Notes: generated from the letters alone by a model not told the origin. Counted from the stretch's first letter, positions 54,371-63,853 are shown. The stretch: 64,000 nucleotides of DNA from Bacteroidales bacterium (GCA_030690365.1 JAUYGX010000079.1:26249-90248), one strand, 5' to 3'. Numbers and translations: made by a program.

Positions 54371-57300
54371 TTACTGGATGAACACTTTTTTGGTAATACA
54401 CTGGTTTTCTCCTGTAATGTTCACCAGATAATATCCGCGTTGATTGATTTGAATATCCTGGGTTCCCAGGTGAGCATCTGTTGCAATCACCTTTTGTCCC
54501 AGCATATTCACCACTTCCACGTGCGAGTTCATCTCCATTGGAATTACCACCCTGATTTTTTGATCGAAGCTAAATACCCGGATGTTGTCCAACTCATTTT
54601 CCTGTGTTCCCACCACGGTGAAGTAGATGGTAAAACGATCGGTTTGACCTGCATCATAGATAAAACTATATGGGGTTTCCATCAGGTTGGTTTGTGCGCC
54701 TGTGTAGTTGTCACTTAAGTACACCTGTACAAAGTCAGTTACTTCTTCGAGGGATAGGGTCATTTCGTTGCCATCTACACCTCTTACATCCATCGGCACG
54801 CTTACCGTTTCCAGTGGCAGCACGTTGATGGCCATAAAGTTGTTGGCGGTGCTGTAAAGCTGAGGTTGATCTTCGCTCCAGCTAAACATCTTGTGCATAT
54901 CAAATTGTCCATCATAGCCTTCGGTGGCAGCGGCATCCAGTCGGATGATACTTTCGTCATAAAGCGAGCCATCGGCCAGTTTCAACTTGATAAAGTCAGT
55001 AGGTGAGGAAGCAGGGGCTTTCATAAAGGCTGTATTGCTGTGAACCTGAATATCTGCAGTCAATTCAAGCGTACCTGTGCTTTGTCCGGCATCGACCTGA
55101 ACGAAGAAACCCTGACTTGTTGAAATATATTGGCTTCCACCGTTAAGTCCTACACCAGGGGAACCAGAAACATAGGTAGCCCAACCGGGACCGCCCCCCC
55201 CATCGGGATTGTAAACCCAAATACCTGCACCTACATTGATCTTTGTCAAGCCTAAAGCTGCATCCCAGTCGATGGCTGAAGGATAAGGATTGCCAATGAA
55301 ATTATACCCATGCAGAGCATCCGGGCCTGTATTGGTCAGGCTTAACGGGCTTAAAGTTGAGCGTAAATCACCTGTAAAGCTAAATGTTTGAGCTGTTGAT
55401 CCTTCAATCCAGACCATCCAGCCTTTGGCATCACCCAGGTCGGTAGATAAACTACTGGCATTGGTATATGTATTGCCCGCTTCGTTATATGACATCCCCC
55501 AAACGTTCGGGCTGCCACCCAGATACAAACTGTTGAAATCATCATTGTCCAACGGACCTGAGATACCGTGCCATACCCCGGCGGTGGTGTAACGTTCAAT
55601 GATAGTGGTGCCGTTCACGGTAAGGTAGCTTTGGCCTATGAGGGAACCGGAGCCTGAAGCTGTGCTTTGGATGGTGAGGTTATTACAAGAACCGGCAGAT
55701 GTCAGGGTTGGATAGTTGGTTAATCCGGCAGGGATGGTAACATCAGTTATTGTACCAGGTACTGCCACATCCCAATTGGAGGCGGTATACCAGTCGTTGT
55801 CAGTTGTTCCTGCCCAATTAGTAGATGTCGGGGCTGAATAAGCGGTGATTTCGAACATGCCAAATATATTGTTGCCGTATTCCCAAAAACGAATATAAAC
55901 AGTTGTATTTGCAAGCGTTATATCATTAATAGTCACTTGTGACATGAAACCATCGGGACTATCATCATCATCACATTCGAATAAAACCAGTGAACCACAA
56001 GTTCCTGTATAAATACCCATACCACTGTCTAAGAATGGACTTCCGACAACTTTTTGACTTGTAACAACCAAATACCCGGAAGCAGGAACTGTTGCTGAAT
56101 ACCAAACATCCCCACCTGAATAACTTGCACACCCGGGTGCAGGTATCGGATCCGGATTGTTATTGGAATCCGTTGCTCCTACGTTTGTGCCAAGTGTCCA
56201 ATCTTCAGTATATCCAACAGTAAGAGAAACTGCATTTGAACAGTCATCATTTAATGGCTCTGTTGAGAAACCTGTCGGCCCGGCCCAAGGGCTTTCGTCA
56301 CCAACACCGCAAATGGCTTGTACGTACCACTCGTATTCAAAACCCGGAGATAATCCAGTGAGTGAATAAGGATTATTTGTAGTTGCTGATATAGTATTAC
56401 CAAATCCCTGACTAAAGCCTTTAAATCCCCATTCTATATTCCAGGAAGTAGCAGATCCACTTTCAGTCCAGCCTAAATCAACGGAAGTTGCGTTGATATT
56501 GCTACTGATAAGAGCAGTTGGTTCTGTACACAAAGGAATTTCTTCCACAACAAAATCATCAAAATGGATGTCCATATCAGGACTATTTCCTGAGCCTTTC
56601 GTGTAGAAAGCGAAATTTACTACTCCGGTCCATCCGGTTAAATCAATAATAATATCATCACCGGTATTCGAAGGAGTATTCCCGGAAGTATAGTCCGCTA
56701 ATGCATTGCCTAAATCCCAGGTTCCGGCAGCATCTTTTATTAAAACATATACATTATCCTCCGCTGCCATTGTTACAGCACCTGTTCCATTGTAAGTTGT
56801 GGCTGCAACCTTAAATATGATACGTCTATTACCAGTACCCAAATTAATATCAGGTGAGATAAGCCAATCATTATCTGTACTATAAACGTTCATTTTTACG
56901 CCTTTGGAGTTTCCGCTTGCGTTGGCGAAATTATCGGACTGACCCCATACGCTGGAACCCGGAGTGGGTGTAGGCACATCACCTGTAGCCTCAAACCAAC
57001 ATGAGGGTACATAAGTTCCGTTAAAATCTTCGCTAAATGGTGTAGAATAGGTGCCACACTCTGTTGTAAAATCCCATTCATTACCAACCGCTGTACCACC
57101 TGAATATTCAGTGGTTACAGTCCAAAAATATTGTGTTGAATAATCCCAATTTGAACCATAAGTATAGGTACTTGTGGCACAGGCCACTCCGTTTGCAATA
57201 TCAGTTCCTCCCGTGGTAGTCCCAATGGAAATGGTATAGCTGGTGGCATCCACAACATCATCCCAATCCAGGGTTGTGGCCGTAACAGCAACCTCGGTGG

Positions 57301-58894
57301 CTGCATCAGCAGGTGTTGGATTGATGGCCTTTCCATCGGAGGTAGTGAAATTGTGAGGGCCGGTCCAGGTGCTTGTTGAACCACCGCAATCAGCTTGAAC
57401 ATACCAATAATAAGTAGTAGAAATTGTTAATCCGGAAAGGTAATCCGTTGGCGTTGTAAGGATAGTAGAATAGCCATCTTCTGCCCCTGTTCCAGGTGTA
57501 AAGTCGGCACCGGCTTTCCATTCTATATTCCAGGTGGTTGCTGTTCCGCTCTCAGTCCATCCCAAATCGACACTGGTAATACCAATATTGGTTTCGGTTA
57601 AGGCAGATGGGGCAGGACAGCTTGGTTCATAAATATGGATATCATCCAAATACCACCCAGCTCTTTCAGCCGACCCATCAGATGTCAGTCTGAATCTAAA
57701 TCTAACATTGGTGGTGTTGTAACTGGCCAGACTAAAGGTCTCCTTTCTCCACCAGGTATTATCGGGAGTTTCTGTTCCTGTTCCCCAGGCGGAATAATCA
57801 TCTTCATCAAAATAACCAGCCGTTGCATAACCGGTTCCTGCTCCCTGATATGACCCTGCCGGTAATGCAGTATAAGTTGATCCGCCATTTGTTGATATTT
57901 CAATGTAGCATTTATCATAGGTACCTTCGGTTTTTGCAATTTGCCAAAATTCTATCATAGCGGCCGAGGTACCCGATAAATCAAGAATCCCCGTTTCATG
58001 TAAAATATTAGCATTACTGCTCGTATATGCGTTGTGCGCTGAGGTTGTTGAACTATGGTAAATAGACGTGTTTAGTACCCAGTCGACGGAGTTTCCGGTT
58101 GCATTATCAAACGAAGCAAACCCGCTTTCAAAATCTTCGGTAAGCGGAAAGCTATGGGGCCCGGGTAAGGTTGTAAAAGTATGCGGTCCTGTCCAATCGC
58201 TTACGCCGCCACCACAATCGTCTCTCACATACCAATCGTAACTAGTTCCGACTGTTAGGCCAGATAAACTATAAGGATTGGTAGTAATTCCTGTGATGGT
58301 GGTTCCTGTTGCCGGTGTAAATCCTGAAATTCCCCACTCGATATCCCAGGTAGTGGCACCTCCGGTTGTCCAGCCTAAATCGACCGTGGATGAGGTGATA
58401 TTGGTTTCCGTTTGTGCTGTAGGTACGGGACAAGCTGGAAGCGGCGTAAAAGTTAGTGTCCAATCAAAACCTGTGTTATCCCACCTATTGTCCCACTCAA
58501 TGTAGTAGGTTACACCCCCGGTTACGCTAATACCAGTAATTTCAGAAGCATAAGCATCACCGGTACCCATATCGCATGCATCATCATTATTCGCCACACA
58601 ACTAAGAGTTGTACAATCTCCGTCATAAAAAGAAAGTCTTGTATCAGCACCACCACCGCATGAATTAATAGCTACAGTTCCACTTTCCGCAGGTGTATAT
58701 GAATACCAGTCTGCATTCGTAGCACTTGTATAACAAATATTTGCAGCACCGCCACCTGTAGCCGGGCCATCTGCAGTGTGAATACCAGTTGTAACAGCAA
58801 CTGCTGTCCCACAGGTTTCTCCCTGAGCAAACGTGTTCATGTTAAATCCAATAATTAGGATTGTAAGAATTCCCAATAGTAATTTTCGTTTCAT
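54371..58894 (-). CDS. Giant secreted fibronectin-type-III protein, variant T9SS C-terminal domain
   Basis: The 1507-residue protein has a signal peptide ending NTFAQ, a pre-peptidase-like jelly-roll segment (about 25-145), and at least three fibronectin-like repeats starting CPVPTAQTETNI, CPAPSALTETNI and CTEPTALISSNI, each with a DLGWT core. Jelly-roll domains with LTEDFESGFASFDN and FSEDFNGTYVPSCW lie between them. The tail holds NPYPSAIDWD, QGFFVQVDAGQS, AATEGYDGQFDMHKMFS and a sorting-like domain (IRVFSFDQKIRVVIP) without Pro-Asn-Pro, closely matching the tail of the protein at 8157. Likely a surface adhesin. A tiny protein gene follows. Confidence 0.88.
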   Translation of the reverse strand: MKRKLLLGILTILIIGFNMNTFAQGETCGTAVAVTTGIHTADGPATGGGAANICYTSATNADWYSYTPAESGTVAINSCGGGADTRLSFYDGDCTTLSCVANNDDACDMGTGDAYASEITGISVTGGVTYYIEWDNRWDNTGFDWTLTFTPLPACPVPTAQTETNITSSTVDLGWTTGGATTWDIEWGISGFTPATGTTITGITTNPYSLSGLTVGTSYDWYVRDDCGGGVSDWTGPHTFTTLPGPHSFPLTEDFESGFASFDNATGNSVDWVLNTSIYHSSTTSAHNAYTSSNANILHETGILDLSGTSAAMIEFWQIAKTEGTYDKCYIEISTNGGSTYTALPAGSYQGAGTGYATAGYFDEDDYSAWGTGTETPDNTWWRKETFSLASYNTTNVRFRFRLTSDGSAERAGWYLDDIHIYEPSCPAPSALTETNIGITSVDLGWTESGTATTWNIEWKAGADFTPGTGAEDGYSTILTTPTDYLSGLTISTTYYWYVQADCGGSTSTWTGPHNFTTSDGKAINPTPADAATEVAVTATTLDWDDVVDATSYTISIGTTTGGTDIANGVACATSTYTYGSNWDYSTQYFWTVTTEYSGGTAVGNEWDFTTECGTYSTPFSEDFNGTYVPSCWFEATGDVPTPTPGSSVWGQSDNFANASGNSKGVKMNVYSTDNDWLISPDINLGTGNRRIIFKVAATTYNGTGAVTMAAEDNVYVLIKDAAGTWDLGNALADYTSGNTPSNTGDDIIIDLTGWTGVVNFAFYTKGSGNSPDMDIHFDDFVVEEIPLCTEPTALISSNINATSVDLGWTESGSATSWNIEWGFKGFSQGFGNTISATTNNPYSLTGLSPGFEYEWYVQAICGVGDESPWAGPTGFSTEPLNDDCSNAVSLTVGYTEDWTLGTNVGATDSNNNPDPIPAPGCASYSGGDVWYSATVPASGYLVVTSQKVVGSPFLDSGMGIYTGTCGSLVLFECDDDDSPDGFMSQVTINDITLANTTVYIRFWEYGNNIFGMFEITAYSAPTSTNWAGTTDNDWYTASNWDVAVPGTITDVTIPAGLTNYPTLTSAGSCNNLTIQSTASGSGSLIGQSYLTVNGTTIIERYTTAGVWHGISGPLDNDDFNSLYLGGSPNVWGMSYNEAGNTYTNASSLSTDLGDAKGWMVWIEGSTAQTFSFTGDLRSTLSPLSLTNTGPDALHGYNFIGNPYPSAIDWDAALGLTKINVGAGIWVYNPDGGGGPGWATYVSGSPGVGLNGGSQYISTSQGFFVQVDAGQSTGTLELTADIQVHSNTAFMKAPASSPTDFIKLKLADGSLYDESIIRLDAAATEGYDGQFDMHKMFSWSEDQPQLYSTANNFMAINVLPLETVSVPMDVRGVDGNEMTLSLEEVTDFVQVYLSDNYTGAQTNLMETPYSFIYDAGQTDRFTIYFTVVGTQENELDNIRVFSFDQKIRVVIPMEMNSHVEVVNMLGQKVIATDAHLGTQDIQINQRGYYLVNITGENQCITKKVFIQ

Positions 58895-58948
58895 ATTTCA
58901 ATAGTTATTTAAAGAAGATTCTTAAAGGCTTTAGGCAGTTTATTATGG

Positions 58949-58956
58949 CAAAACTA
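58949..58956 (-). promoter_or_regulatory. -7 element for the 58894-54104 unit
   Basis: TAGTTTTG on the minus strand, 55 bp before the ATG. The surrounding 12 bases (58947-58958) are identical to 33294-33305 in front of the NHL genes. Confidence 0.5.
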
Positions 58957-59141
58957 TGCATTAAATACACTTTCACCAGGTATTGATTTGGCCACTTGAT
59001 AACTGTAGAGATCACAAATACATGTGTTTTGATATACTTGATAAGTGATTGCAACCTTTAGGCAACGAAACCCCCTCAACGTACAGTTGACAAAGGATTC
59101 CAAAGCAAAATAAGGTTGTGTTGAGAGGTTGTAATGAGAAC

Positions 59142-59891
59142 TTATTGTTGCGGAATGGCTTCCAGCAACTTAAACAAATCTGCTTTTTTGCGCACTGAAA
59201 CCGGAATTTGGGTGCCATCGTTTAAAAAGATCATCCCGCCATTGGCCTTGTTAAATTTTGCCACATGTTGCATGTTGACAAAATAGGTATGGTGAACTCT
59301 TAGAAATTTTTGTTTCGTAAGCTTATTTTCAAATTCTTTTAAGTTTTTCGATACCATGATTGCTGACTGGTTTGTCATATAAAAATGGGTATAGCTGCCT
59401 TCTGACATACAATAAAGAATATCTTTTGGTTGAATGATATGAATATCCGTAAGGGTATGCAAAACAAGGGTGCTGTTTTCTTTCTTCAATTCAGGGCATT
59501 GCCGGCAATAGGAAAATATCACTTTCTTTTTCTCAATTTCCAGTTTTAGCTTGATTAAAATTTTCACAAAAGAGGTTGTATTTAAAGGCTTTATCAGGAA
59601 ACCAAATGCACCTGTCTGTATTGCCTGCAAGGCCTCATCCTGATTTGCACTCAGAAAAATGATCTCAAAATGAATTTCGGGTAAATTTTTTTGCATTTCG
59701 ATGGTACTGCCATCAGGTAGATTTGATTCCATAATCACCAGGTCGGGATGGTGATTCATAATGGCTTGCCTGCCAGAATGTATGTCAGTTGTTACCTCAA
59801 CTACCCGAAATTGCTCGAAGTAATGACTAACTACCTGAGTAATAGCATCAGTAATTTTTGGGTCGTTCTCAATTATTACGATATTGATCAT
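59142..59891 (-). CDS. LytTR response regulator with degenerate phosphorylation site
   Basis: The 249-residue regulator lies between two secreted-protein cassettes. The receiver domain lacks the usual site: the phosphoacceptor Asp is replaced by Glu55 in LVIMESNLPDG, and the acidic pocket reads IIENDP (Glu8, Asn9) instead of two Asp. Ser81 and Lys101 are kept. The LytTR domain (about 145-245) is normal with FLRVHHTYFVNMQHVAKFNK. Glu can mimic phospho-Asp, so it may act without a kinase; no kinase gene is adjacent. It is a candidate regulator of the flanking cassettes. Confidence 0.92.
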   Translation of the reverse strand: MINIVIIENDPKITDAITQVVSHYFEQFRVVEVTTDIHSGRQAIMNHHPDLVIMESNLPDGSTIEMQKNLPEIHFEIIFLSANQDEALQAIQTGAFGFLIKPLNTTSFVKILIKLKLEIEKKKVIFSYCRQCPELKKENSTLVLHTLTDIHIIQPKDILYCMSEGSYTHFYMTNQSAIMVSKNLKEFENKLTKQKFLRVHHTYFVNMQHVAKFNKANGGMIFLNDGTQIPVSVRKKADLFKLLEAIPQQ

Positions 59892-59913
59892 GGAATGGGC
59901 AAATGCTAGGCTG

Positions 59914-59921
59914 CAAATATA
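59914..59921 (-). promoter_or_regulatory. -7 element for the LytTR gene
   Basis: TATATTTG on the minus strand, 23 bp before the ATG at 59891, indicating that the regulator has its own promoter and is not read from the upstream cassette. Confidence 0.6.
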
Positions 59922-60218
59922 ATAAAGTATTTAATTACCCAATTACTGCTATTTTTTGTTTTTGATAAAGGATTTTGTTTTGAGGTTTATAGGCAGCGTG
60001 TTGGGTTGTACTATAACAGGCTCATTTCATTTAACCTAATATTCCCAAAGCATTTGGGCTGAATCAGGGAGTGGCAAATTTGTGTGTCGTGCTATCTGAC
60101 TGATTAATACGATTTAAATGGGGGCCTCATCGTATGATGACAAAACCCAAAGCGCAAGGGTGTCATTTCGACCGACGAAGGAGCGGAGAAATCTCCATAG
60201 CGAATGTTACACCAACAA
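59922..60218. other. Intergenic stretch with a dispersed repeat
   Basis: Bases 60160-60196 carry tgtcatttcgaccgacgaag and ggagcggagaaatctcc, a member of the common GTCATTTCGA repeat family also seen near 25873 and 53820. No gene was seen; the terminator of the next gene follows at 60219. Confidence 0.55.
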
Positions 60219-60250
60219 AAAAAGCAGGAAGTCATTCCCTCCTGCTTTTT
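60219..60250. terminator. Intrinsic terminator after the tiny protein gene (copy 4)
   Basis: AAAAAGCAGGA (60219-60229) pairs with TCCTGCTTTTT (60240-60250); on the minus strand this gives a stem plus T run 43 bp after the stop at 60294. Its core equals that of the terminator at 54048. Confidence 0.82.
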
Positions 60251-60293
60251 AAACTTACAATTCCAGACAAGTTTTAAATAACTGTCGGAATAA

Positions 60294-60536
60294 TCAATCT
60301 TCCAGTTCTTCCTTTTGATCTGAATAGAGGTTGTACAGCTTTTTGCCACCGTAGGCCGCACCCATGGTTAACAAAATAACCAATCCGCTGCCGATGGGGG
60401 CACCGCCACCAATGGGAGTATCGCCACCGGTAGGTCCGCCACCCGGATCTTCTGGTCCTCTCATTTGACCGATGGTAAACAAAGGAAGTATCATGAATGC
60501 GCTGATCAGCAGGGTTGAATATATCTTCTTTTTCAT
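60294..60536 (-). CDS. Tiny cassette protein (copy 4)
   Basis: The 80-residue protein is nearly identical to copy 3 (54104): same mature sequence with PIGGGAPIGSG, AYGGKKLY and KEELED except His to Asn after KKLY, but a more divergent signal peptide. The nucleotide sequences match over about 190 bp of the mature part and stop region. It starts 15 bp after the stop of the 1100-residue secreted protein, so both are one unit. Confidence 0.88.
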   Translation of the reverse strand: MKKKIYSTLLISAFMILPLFTIGQMRGPEDPGGGPTGGDTPIGGGAPIGSGLVILLTMGAAYGGKKLYNLYSDQKEELED

Positions 60537-60550
60537 ATCTATGTATTTTA

Positions 60551-63500
60551 CTAATTAATAACAACTTTTGAAGTAACAACAGAGCCTGTTCCAACTACTT
60601 TAACTATCACAGGTGTGTTTCTAACGTCAAGTGGTATTTTGGTAAGTGTTGACGGGGGGATTACTGTGTTCAGAATCACCTGTCCATACATATCATATAC
60701 CCAAATTGTTTTTGATGCATTTACTGCTTCACCTTCACTTCTTACGTAAATCTCATTTTGGAAAGCATATACATGAACATCAGAATGATCACCCAGATTG
60801 CTAATCATGGTTGGTGTTGGATTAAAATACAAAGTAAAACGGTTGGGGTTGTCTCCTTGTGCTGCTTCAAACAAATACTCCGGATTTTCATTCAAATCCT
60901 GTACAATTCCTGTTTGTGCATCTTCCAGTAATACCTTTACATCGGGTAACGATTCCAGGTTGGCAAGCAGTTGCTGTTCTCCACTTTCACCTACATGGTA
61001 CATTACGTTTACAGTTCGTCCGGCTTCGGTTAGCGTGGGTAAACCGTCAATACCAAATTTCTCGTCTTGTTCCAAGGCATATATTTGTGGTGCATGTCCA
61101 TTAAAAGCCAACATTTTTCGTGAATCTCTACCATTGTCGTATCCTTCGGTAGCATCTTCGGCAAAAACAACGGTTAACTGGTCGTTTTTCTCACCTTTAA
61201 TGGCTTTTATCCACATGTGGTCAGGAACAGATGTTGGTCCTTTGTAATAAGCTTGAGAATTATGTACCCTGGCATCCAACGGTATGGTTATTGAGGCTGC
61301 TGCTGAAGTAGTTTGAACAAAGAAACCTTGTCCCATGGGGATGATTCCATCAGTTAAACTTCCTGTTCCTCCTACCCAATCCAGGTATGTGCTCCCATTC
61401 CAAACCCAAATGCCATCAGTCATATTTGATAAAGCCCATGTTCCAAGATCCCAATCAAGCGGACTGGCAAAAGGGTTGCCAATCAGGTTGTAGCCAAGTG
61501 GGTCAGCACCTGAAAAACTTAATGGTGGTGAAGTCCCTGTTGTTAATGTTACATCCGTGGTCTGCAATGCACCATTATAATTTACAGTTACATTGTTACC
61601 CGCTTCCACCCAGATTTCAAACCCGGCTCCTGAAGGCAATGGCGTGGATAACAAGGTGATGGGGTTACGTGTATTGTCTGTTTCATCATAAGTGTTTAAC
61701 CAAACGTCTGGCGTTCCGTCAAAATAAAGGTTGTTAACAGTTTGGCTTTGCGTTGAAGCCGATAAATCGTGCCATACACCACCTGTGATATAACGCTCTA
61801 CAGAAACAGATCCGTTTACCGTAAGGTTGTTATCGCCCAGAAGGGACGCGTTACTTGATGATGTACTTTCAATAATAATATCCTTACAATTAGCAGAGGA
61901 AGTAATGGTTGGCATGTTGCTTGCAAATGAGCTCACCAGTACATTAACTGTGGCATCGGGTATCTGTACATCCCAGTTAGTTGCCGTTGCCCAATCATTG
62001 TCTGTTATACCTTTCCATCCTGTACCAAAAACACCCAAATTAAAGAAGTGATCCTGATCAAATACTATCCATTCTGAATCAGTTGCATCTGTTCCAGCTG
62101 AAACTGTCCAATCTGTATTTCCTGTGGTAACAGACAATTTCCTTACCAATGTATGCTCAACAGTGCCTGTGGATACACCAGCAACACTCCAAGAAGTTCC
62201 CGGATCTAAATCAGGTGTACCTATTACATCAATCAGCACATCCTGATAAAATAATCCAATGGCATCATCACCATTGAAATAGGTGACTCCTGATGTTACA
62301 TTTGATCTTTCTAATATAATAGAATTGGCTGAACTATTTGCAATAATATAAACTTCTCCATCATGTAATGTTCCAGAAAGCGTCAGAGGAGAGCCTCCCC
62401 AACCACCTCCGTTGCCAGCCAAGTTAACTTTGTAATCGGACAGATTTACGCTTCCACCGGTTGCATTCACAATCTCAATGGCTTTGTTGTTACTGGTTCC
62501 CTCAATATACTCTGAAATAAATACATTGGGGGCAACAGGTGCTTCTTCTGTTGTTGCAAAAGCTTCGGGAACACTTCCATCCGTTTTATAATTGATGGTT
62601 GAAGTGGCTCCATTATATGGATATACTTTAAAATAGTAGGTTGTTGAAGGTGACAGGCTTGTAAATTGACAACTTTGGATACCTAATGTCACATTTTGCA
62701 CCAAAGCGTCATCAGGTTCTGCCACGCCATCCACAGGCGCAATAATATCAACATAGCTCAGGGCACTTCCTTTTACCAAATAATTGCTTGCATCCGAATC
62801 GGACCATGAAACTGTGATGGCTGTTGCACTGTTCGCAGTAGCAATAAAAGATGTTACATGAGAAGAAGGTTCGTCGGATAACACCTGATAGGATTGTTCT
62901 GAAGTTGTGGTTACTTCGCTGCCATCGTCGGTTGCCTGTATTTCATAATAAATGGTGGTTTCTGCTGCCTGAGCAGGAATTTCGGTATCTGTTGTATAGG
63001 TGTCTCCAGATGAAACAGACATGGCAATGGTTGTGTTTAAATCACCTGAAACGGTGCCCCAATGCAGTTCAACCCCGGAAATGGTGCCGTCTGTATCGGT
63101 TACGTCTGCTGAAACGGTAATAGTTTGCGATGAGTTTGGCAGGGTTGGGGTGTTTGCTATGTTGGTGATAGAGGGAGGGGTGTTGCCACCGCCACTAATT
63201 GTAAATGCAGTGGTTGCAATAGGTAAAATATTTTCACCATTAGACGATTCAATTTGCCAATTATCTAAATTCATTATTACGGGCAAGTATGCAAAAAAAG
63301 AAGTTTGACCAGCCCTAACTCCAATATATTTATAGCCATCAGCATCATCATTGAAGTCGATTGCATTAGTTCCTTCGACTAAGCCAGTACCTGTGAGCCA
63401 ACCTGAACCTGCATCTGTTGCCATTGCTGCTAAAAATATGGGCGTTGTTCCATAAGATGTTGCAGGAGCACTTAAGAGAGCATAAAACCATTCATCGGAA

Positions 63501-63853
63501 GCTCCAAGATTCCAGCCAGAACCAGATATGGATCCAACATTTACAGAACCAGAACTTCCGGGATCTGTAAAAACAATAACTGAGCCAGCAGAAAGTGTGG
63601 TTCCTCCATTGGTCCATGTTAATTCACCCTCATTTAAATCAGTAAATGCTGTTCCGTTCCATTCATTATCGGTGAAATAAATACTAGTTCCTACAGAAAT
63701 ATCCACAAAGGTTACAAATGCAAAATCATCATCTCCATCGGCATTTGCTGCAATAAAGGCAATATCTCCTGGCTGAATCTGTCCCCTCATTCCTTTTTCG
63801 AACAACACCAGCATCACCGCCAGCATCATCATAGTAAATAATTTTTGTTTCAT
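60551..63853 (-). CDS. Large secreted lamin-tail/Fn3 protein, variant T9SS C-terminal domain
   Basis: The 1100-residue protein has a signal peptide near residues 5-24. A beta-rich N-terminal domain (FAFVTFVDISVGTSIYFTDN) is followed by an Ig-like and a fibronectin-type-III domain (about 330-440), and a lamin-tail domain (about 445-610) starting VFISEYIEGTSNNKAIEI. The tail module has NPFASPLDWD, QGFFVQTTSAA and DATEGYDNGRDSRKMLAF, then a sorting-like domain (VHVYAFQNEIYVRSE) without Pro-Asn-Pro. Lamin-tail domains of this form occur with secreted nucleases, but no nuclease domain is present here. A tiny protein gene follows by 15 bp. Confidence 0.87.
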   Translation of the reverse strand: MKQKLFTMMMLAVMLVLFEKGMRGQIQPGDIAFIAANADGDDDFAFVTFVDISVGTSIYFTDNEWNGTAFTDLNEGELTWTNGGTTLSAGSVIVFTDPGSSGSVNVGSISGSGWNLGASDEWFYALLSAPATSYGTTPIFLAAMATDAGSGWLTGTGLVEGTNAIDFNDDADGYKYIGVRAGQTSFFAYLPVIMNLDNWQIESSNGENILPIATTAFTISGGGNTPPSITNIANTPTLPNSSQTITVSADVTDTDGTISGVELHWGTVSGDLNTTIAMSVSSGDTYTTDTEIPAQAAETTIYYEIQATDDGSEVTTTSEQSYQVLSDEPSSHVTSFIATANSATAITVSWSDSDASNYLVKGSALSYVDIIAPVDGVAEPDDALVQNVTLGIQSCQFTSLSPSTTYYFKVYPYNGATSTINYKTDGSVPEAFATTEEAPVAPNVFISEYIEGTSNNKAIEIVNATGGSVNLSDYKVNLAGNGGGWGGSPLTLSGTLHDGEVYIIANSSANSIILERSNVTSGVTYFNGDDAIGLFYQDVLIDVIGTPDLDPGTSWSVAGVSTGTVEHTLVRKLSVTTGNTDWTVSAGTDATDSEWIVFDQDHFFNLGVFGTGWKGITDNDWATATNWDVQIPDATVNVLVSSFASNMPTITSSANCKDIIIESTSSSNASLLGDNNLTVNGSVSVERYITGGVWHDLSASTQSQTVNNLYFDGTPDVWLNTYDETDNTRNPITLLSTPLPSGAGFEIWVEAGNNVTVNYNGALQTTDVTLTTGTSPPLSFSGADPLGYNLIGNPFASPLDWDLGTWALSNMTDGIWVWNGSTYLDWVGGTGSLTDGIIPMGQGFFVQTTSAAASITIPLDARVHNSQAYYKGPTSVPDHMWIKAIKGEKNDQLTVVFAEDATEGYDNGRDSRKMLAFNGHAPQIYALEQDEKFGIDGLPTLTEAGRTVNVMYHVGESGEQQLLANLESLPDVKVLLEDAQTGIVQDLNENPEYLFEAAQGDNPNRFTLYFNPTPTMISNLGDHSDVHVYAFQNEIYVRSEGEAVNASKTIWVYDMYGQVILNTVIPPSTLTKIPLDVRNTPVIVKVVGTGSVVTSKVVIN

